From assembly GCA_034412795.1 (NCBI GenBank), contig DAOUMD010000185.1, positions 1 through 64,000 on the forward strand: a stretch of 64,000 nucleotides of DNA. Reading direction: 5' to 3'. The notes beneath the pieces were generated by a model. It saw only the letters and a program-made list of their open reading frames with translations, was not told where the DNA came from and made no database searches. Below, piece after piece: positions 60,724 to 64,000 of this stretch (position 1 is its first letter; each line of letters starts with the position of its first letter). The position numbers were made by a program, and so were the translations under genes. Source of the stretch: JAUVPY01 sp034412795. GTDB taxonomy: Bacteria > Chloroflexota > Anaerolineae > 4572-78 > NAK82.

Positions 60724-61089
60724 TTAGAGGAGACGATCAGAATCGGTGACGATGCGAGGCCAGATATCGCTGCTGGCGTTCGCCTCCAACCCAGGACCGG
60801 CTTGACCCTCAACTGTGGACTCGTCGCCAGCCATACGCCAAACCCATATGCCAATCGTGATCAAGATCAGAACCACCAAAACCCCAGCGTAAGCCACGTA
60901 ATACAGCAACAAATCGTCCATAATATCCAAGACCGTGTCCGCCACAGCCATTCTGTACGCCCCATAAACTTTCAGTTGGTTGTCCAGAAGCCCATTTACG
61001 ATCAGCAGGGCGACACACCCACCCAAGACAAACGCATCCAAGATCAACAGCACGTTGAGAATGGAAACGCGCTTCTTCTTGAGAATCAT
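60724..61089 (-). CDS. Small membrane protein, 121 aa
   Basis: Two membrane segments (about 9-31, VLLILDAFVLGGCVALLIV, and about 63-85, YVAYAGVLVVLILITIGIWVW) and a polar C-terminal tail of about 35 residues. The ATG at 61089 has GGAGG seven bases upstream and sits one base after the TGA of the propeller lipoprotein, so they are coupled. No family recognised; perhaps a membrane partner of that lipoprotein. Confidence 0.7.
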   Translation of the reverse strand: MILKKKRVSILNVLLILDAFVLGGCVALLIVNGLLDNQLKVYGAYRMAVADTVLDIMDDLLLYYVAYAGVLVVLILITIGIWVWRMAGDESTVEGQAGPGLEANASSDIWPRIVTDSDRLL

Positions 61090-61090
61090 A

Positions 61091-62737
61091 TCATTTCCTC
61101 CCAAGGCTATCGGTTGTGGAGACTACCGAGACCGCCAAGACCGCGATGCTATCCGAAGTCGCACCACCCCACGACCACGCGCCGCTACCATCGCCATAAT
61201 CAACCTGGACCTCGCCAGTGGCGCCGATGCTAAGCTCGACCGTTCCGGGATGAACCACCTGCAGCGTGAACTCAACGCGGGAATTGCTGGCCGAGGCGGA
61301 GGCGAAGGTAACAGGGACATCCGGGAACTGCTGATAGGTGATCTGGCCGTTGTAAGTCACGGTGAGAGCCGGCTGGGAATTCAAGTAGAGGGTGTAATAA
61401 GGCATGCCGATGCCCACCGGAACCCCGGTGAGGGTGATCTCGGTGCCGACCTGAACCACCTGGGAGTCAGCGCCCCCCGGCCCGGCGCTAATTTCAACGC
61501 GGGGCTGGGGAGGCGATGGGACCATCTCAGCGCCGAGCGTATCGCCAAAGCGGGTCAGCGCCGTCTGGCTGCCCAACCACTTGCGTCCCATTGAGTCGAT
61601 AGCGACGGCATAGACGCCCCCTCCGTAACGACTGTCTGGAGCAAGCCCGTCAGCCTGGGTATAAGTGGTCCAGCTTTGACCGTCAAACCACGTGACCCCA
61701 GAGGCTATCCCCACCCAGACGTTTCCGGCTTCATCCACGGCAATTTCGTATACCAAGTCGCCTGAGTTGTTGTTATGGGCATAGGTTTCGCGATAGTTGA
61801 TCCAGGACTGGCCATCGAACCGGCTGAGGCCAATATTGGTACAGTCCTGCGAATGAAATAAACATACACCATTGCTGACCCAGACGTTGTCCTCTGGATC
61901 GATGGTCACATCATTTACAAAATGCAACGCAAAGTCATTGGCAGCCGTGTAATGTGTCCAGCTTGTCCCATCCAAGACGCTGATGCCCTGTTGGTGACCG
62001 ACCCAGACCCTGCCTGCCTTATCAAAATCGATAGCAACAACCCCGGTTGGCGCGCCCTCGATTATCCTCCAGGCTTCGTCCTGAGGTTTAGCCCGAGGGG
62101 TTTTGCCGTCGAATCGAAACAGCTTATCGTCGACACCCACCCAGACCTGACCACCACCATCGATGGCGATCGCTTTGACCCAACTCCCTCCTAGCCCGTC
62201 GGCGGTGGTGTAGGTGATCCAGGCAGAACCATCGAATACGCCGATGCCATCGCGCGTGCCGACCCAGACGTGCCCGTTCTCGTCAATCGCCAGGGCACTG
62301 GCCCAATCGTTCGGCAGGCCATCTGCCGTTGTATAAGTGGTCCAGGTCGAGGTGCCGGCGCTGTCGTCCGTATCGAGGACGTGGACACCTGCGGGGTTAG
62401 CGACCCAAACGCGGTCAGCTCCGTCGATGACTATGTCTCGAATATAACCTTGGGGCTCGCCGGGCAACCAATAATTAGTCCAGACACCCTGACCTTGAGG
62501 ATTCTGAGCTTGTGTCACCCTGGCCAGATGCGGAGTAGGTATAGATTGCAGGCTATCGCCAGGGGTCAAAGTTGGAGCTGGTAGGGCGGGGTCCGGTAGT
62601 ACATCAGCTCCTTCCGAAAGTGGGGTGTAAAAAGGCGTACCAGGGGCCGCTATCCGCGCCATGCACGCGGCCATTATCAGCGCCAGCACAACTGCACCTG
62701 CCGCAATTGCCTTACTTCGAAGCACTTCGCCCTTCAC
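61091..62737 (-). CDS. Propeller-repeat lipoprotein, 548 aa
   Basis: Lipobox LALIMAACMAR (Cys about 26). Residues about 70-420 contain repeats of the two-component-regulator-propeller type (VWVGTRDGIGVFDGSAWITY, QVWVGVDDKLFRFDG, RVWVGHQQGISVLDGTSWTHY, NVWVGIASGVTWFDGQSWTTY), giving a seven-bladed propeller of outer sensors. The C-terminal 110 residues are a beta-sandwich (VEFTLQVVHPGTVELSIGAT). No kinase is attached, so it may bind ligand or carbohydrate. It shares a transcript with the small membrane protein. Confidence 0.85.
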   Translation of the reverse strand: MKGEVLRSKAIAAGAVVLALIMAACMARIAAPGTPFYTPLSEGADVLPDPALPAPTLTPGDSLQSIPTPHLARVTQAQNPQGQGVWTNYWLPGEPQGYIRDIVIDGADRVWVANPAGVHVLDTDDSAGTSTWTTYTTADGLPNDWASALAIDENGHVWVGTRDGIGVFDGSAWITYTTADGLGGSWVKAIAIDGGGQVWVGVDDKLFRFDGKTPRAKPQDEAWRIIEGAPTGVVAIDFDKAGRVWVGHQQGISVLDGTSWTHYTAANDFALHFVNDVTIDPEDNVWVSNGVCLFHSQDCTNIGLSRFDGQSWINYRETYAHNNNSGDLVYEIAVDEAGNVWVGIASGVTWFDGQSWTTYTQADGLAPDSRYGGGVYAVAIDSMGRKWLGSQTALTRFGDTLGAEMVPSPPQPRVEISAGPGGADSQVVQVGTEITLTGVPVGIGMPYYTLYLNSQPALTVTYNGQITYQQFPDVPVTFASASASNSRVEFTLQVVHPGTVELSIGATGEVQVDYGDGSGAWSWGGATSDSIAVLAVSVVSTTDSLGRK

Positions 62738-62798
62738 CTTTCACAGATCATTAAGTTGATCGTAACTCAAAGACGCTCGATACCTGTAAATGGTTCCC

Positions 62799-64000
62799 TC
62801 AGGGCTTGGTCAGCGACTCGGCCGTCTTCAGCATCTCTTCCTGGGATAAAGCGTTGCTGATCATCATAAAAGTCAAACCATCTTCTTCCCAGAAAAGGTA
62901 CTTCTCGTTGTACGTCATTAAATCTCCATCCGCCTGTGTCATACCGGTAGGAGCTTCCGTCCACGTCCCCGTGACGCCCCGTACCTGCACTTCAACCACA
63001 AGTGCCTCGTCTCCCATCGCATATTCGGCAAATCGCCCTTCAGTGGGTCCCTGCTGGATGGTCAGATAGGCACCGACTGAATTGGAGGATTCAGGCTTAC
63101 CATACGACTGTATGCCGCCACCGTCTGGCTCGCCTGCCGCGAAAAACAGTTGATAGCCGTCCGGTACATACGAGGGCTTATAAACGTGCTCTAACGATTC
63201 CGATTGTGACCACTCTGGAGCCGGTCCAAGACTCTGGGCACTTGTCTCAGGTGGCTCTGGCCCGGATTCAACGGCGGGCGATAGGGACTCGGCTATGTTG
63301 AGCATCTCTTCGAGGGGCAAAACGCTGCTGCTGATGGCAAAGATAAAGCTACTCTCCTTCCAGGTGAGCGTATTCAAACTTGAGTCTTCCGCATATTTGA
63401 CTTGAAGCCAAGTTCCCGGTTGATTGCGCACAGTTAGCTCGTGCTTCTCTTCAACGCTGGGAAGAGCATACCAGTATTGCCCGTCCTCCAAGTATGCCTG
63501 CACAATCTGATAGCTATTGGACTTCTGGTCAGCATAACGTGTACTTATACTGGTCCCTCTTTCGTCAATTCTAACTGTGCGCTCAAGAAGTTCGTAGCCT
63601 ACAGGGGAATAAGCAGCTACGTAAGTTGGGAACCCTGCCTGCTCAGCCACTTCTTCAGGAGTTAAGTGTTGTGGAGCGTGAGGAATAGGAGTAACAGAAC
63701 CCTGCATTTCGAGAATGTGTTGAGAAGCTGTTTTCTCATCGGTCAGGACAATGTAGCCAATTTGGCGCAGGATGTCCTTAGCCCAACTTTGCACTGGGGG
63801 TAATGCCAGGACAATGAGCACGATGGCGGCTAGCCCGACTGTGACCCAGATGCGGACGCGCTTTGAACTGAAAACAGGTGTCGAGCCGGGCTTCTCGTCA
63901 GCCCTAATCCTGGCTTCAATTTTCGGCCATAGATCTAGTTGAGCCGGTACACCTTGTTCAGCAAGCACTTGCAGACTCTGAGCAATATCTTCCTTCTGCA
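62799..64000 (-). CDS. Anti-sigma-factor-like membrane protein, start outside window
   Basis: The frame is open to the last base of the window. It begins (in view) QKEDIAQSLQVLAEQGVPAQ, then DLWPKIEARIRAD, the cytoplasmic part seen in Chloroflexota anti-sigma-like proteins; one membrane segment (about 46-64; VTVGLAAIVLIVLALPPV); a linker; and two DUF4367-like outer repeats (about 105-240 and 255-389), each with a YELL- or YQLF-like strand, SYVPDGYQLFFAA, TYNEKYLFWEE, and a last LSQEEMLKTAESL helix. It probably holds an ECF sigma factor that should lie just beyond the window. Confidence 0.75.
   Translation of the reverse strand, partial: QKEDIAQSLQVLAEQGVPAQLDLWPKIEARIRADEKPGSTPVFSSKRVRIWVTVGLAAIVLIVLALPPVQSWAKDILRQIGYIVLTDEKTASQHILEMQGSVTPIPHAPQHLTPEEVAEQAGFPTYVAAYSPVGYELLERTVRIDERGTSISTRYADQKSNSYQIVQAYLEDGQYWYALPSVEEKHELTVRNQPGTWLQVKYAEDSSLNTLTWKESSFIFAISSSVLPLEEMLNIAESLSPAVESGPEPPETSAQSLGPAPEWSQSESLEHVYKPSYVPDGYQLFFAAGEPDGGGIQSYGKPESSNSVGAYLTIQQGPTEGRFAEYAMGDEALVVEVQVRGVTGTWTEAPTGMTQADGDLMTYNEKYLFWEEDGLTFMMISNALSQEEMLKTAESLTKP

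Overview
The window looks like a chromosomal segment of a filamentous or biofilm-type Chloroflexota bacterium (Anaerolineae/Caldilineae-like). This is inferred from gene content, not from a marker gene. The supporting features are large STAND/AAA ATPases, TIR and formylglycine-generating-enzyme-like (FGE/C-type-lectin) proteins, pentapeptide and TPR repeats, GAF-rich signalling proteins, Thr-Pro-rich surface proteins, secreted proteins ending in a short 'YLPL'-type tail, the baseplate-J/PilM-like gene pair, and a CrtI-CrtB-lycopene cyclase operon. TGA is used as a normal stop (for example hisF), so the code is standard.

Region 1 (1-18.5 kb, almost all minus strand) is an accessory conflict/defence-like island. 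It holds a TPR remnant, two copies of a small conserved protein (one translationally coupled to an MmeI-like type IIL restriction-modification enzyme), an adaptor-TIR-FGE protein, an adaptor-NB-ARC-TPR protein, a TIR-FGE protein, a pentapeptide-TIR protein, an FGE-only protein, further pentapeptide proteins, and two secreted lamin-tail-domain enzymes (nuclease and phospholipase D type). The three FGE/lectin domains end in 24-codon segments that look like variable regions of a diversity-generating retroelement. GC-rich repeats fill the intergenic gaps.

Region 2 (18.5-25.3 kb): a lone ribbon-helix-helix protein with a strong terminator, tRNA-Lys, an alpha/beta hydrolase whose frame runs into the tRNA, a SpoIIAA/STAS-like protein, then a PilM-like protein, a baseplate-J membrane protein, ruvX and mltG.

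Region 3 (25.4-36.9 kb): four related AAA ATPases. One is membrane-bound with a GAF-like domain, one carries the region 1 adaptor module inserted inside its ATPase domain, and one ends in an OmpR-type DNA-binding domain. A Thr-Pro-rich surface protein lies among them, and a response regulator and a GAF protein face them. This could be a little-described signalling system.

Region 4 (37-47.7 kb): a secreted metalloprotease, hisA-hisF-hisI, a 2-hydroxyacid dehydrogenase, an RraA-like protein, a small NHLP/Nif11-like peptide, a TPR protein with a GAF histidine kinase, a double-XRE regulator and a lipoprotein.

Region 5 (47.9-52.4 kb): a membrane-anchored rhodanese whose two active-site cysteine positions are both TGA, followed in frame by the rest of the domain and a possible SECIS hairpin. 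This is a candidate U-x-U selenoprotein in line with an OmpR/HK two-component pair. A metallo-beta-lactamase-fold protein with altered metal ligands and an AMMECR1 protein follow.

Region 6 (52.6-64 kb): two secreted proteins (a repeat protein and a GH113-like glycosidase), the carotenoid operon, a propeller lipoprotein with a small membrane protein, and an anti-sigma-factor-like protein cut by the window end.
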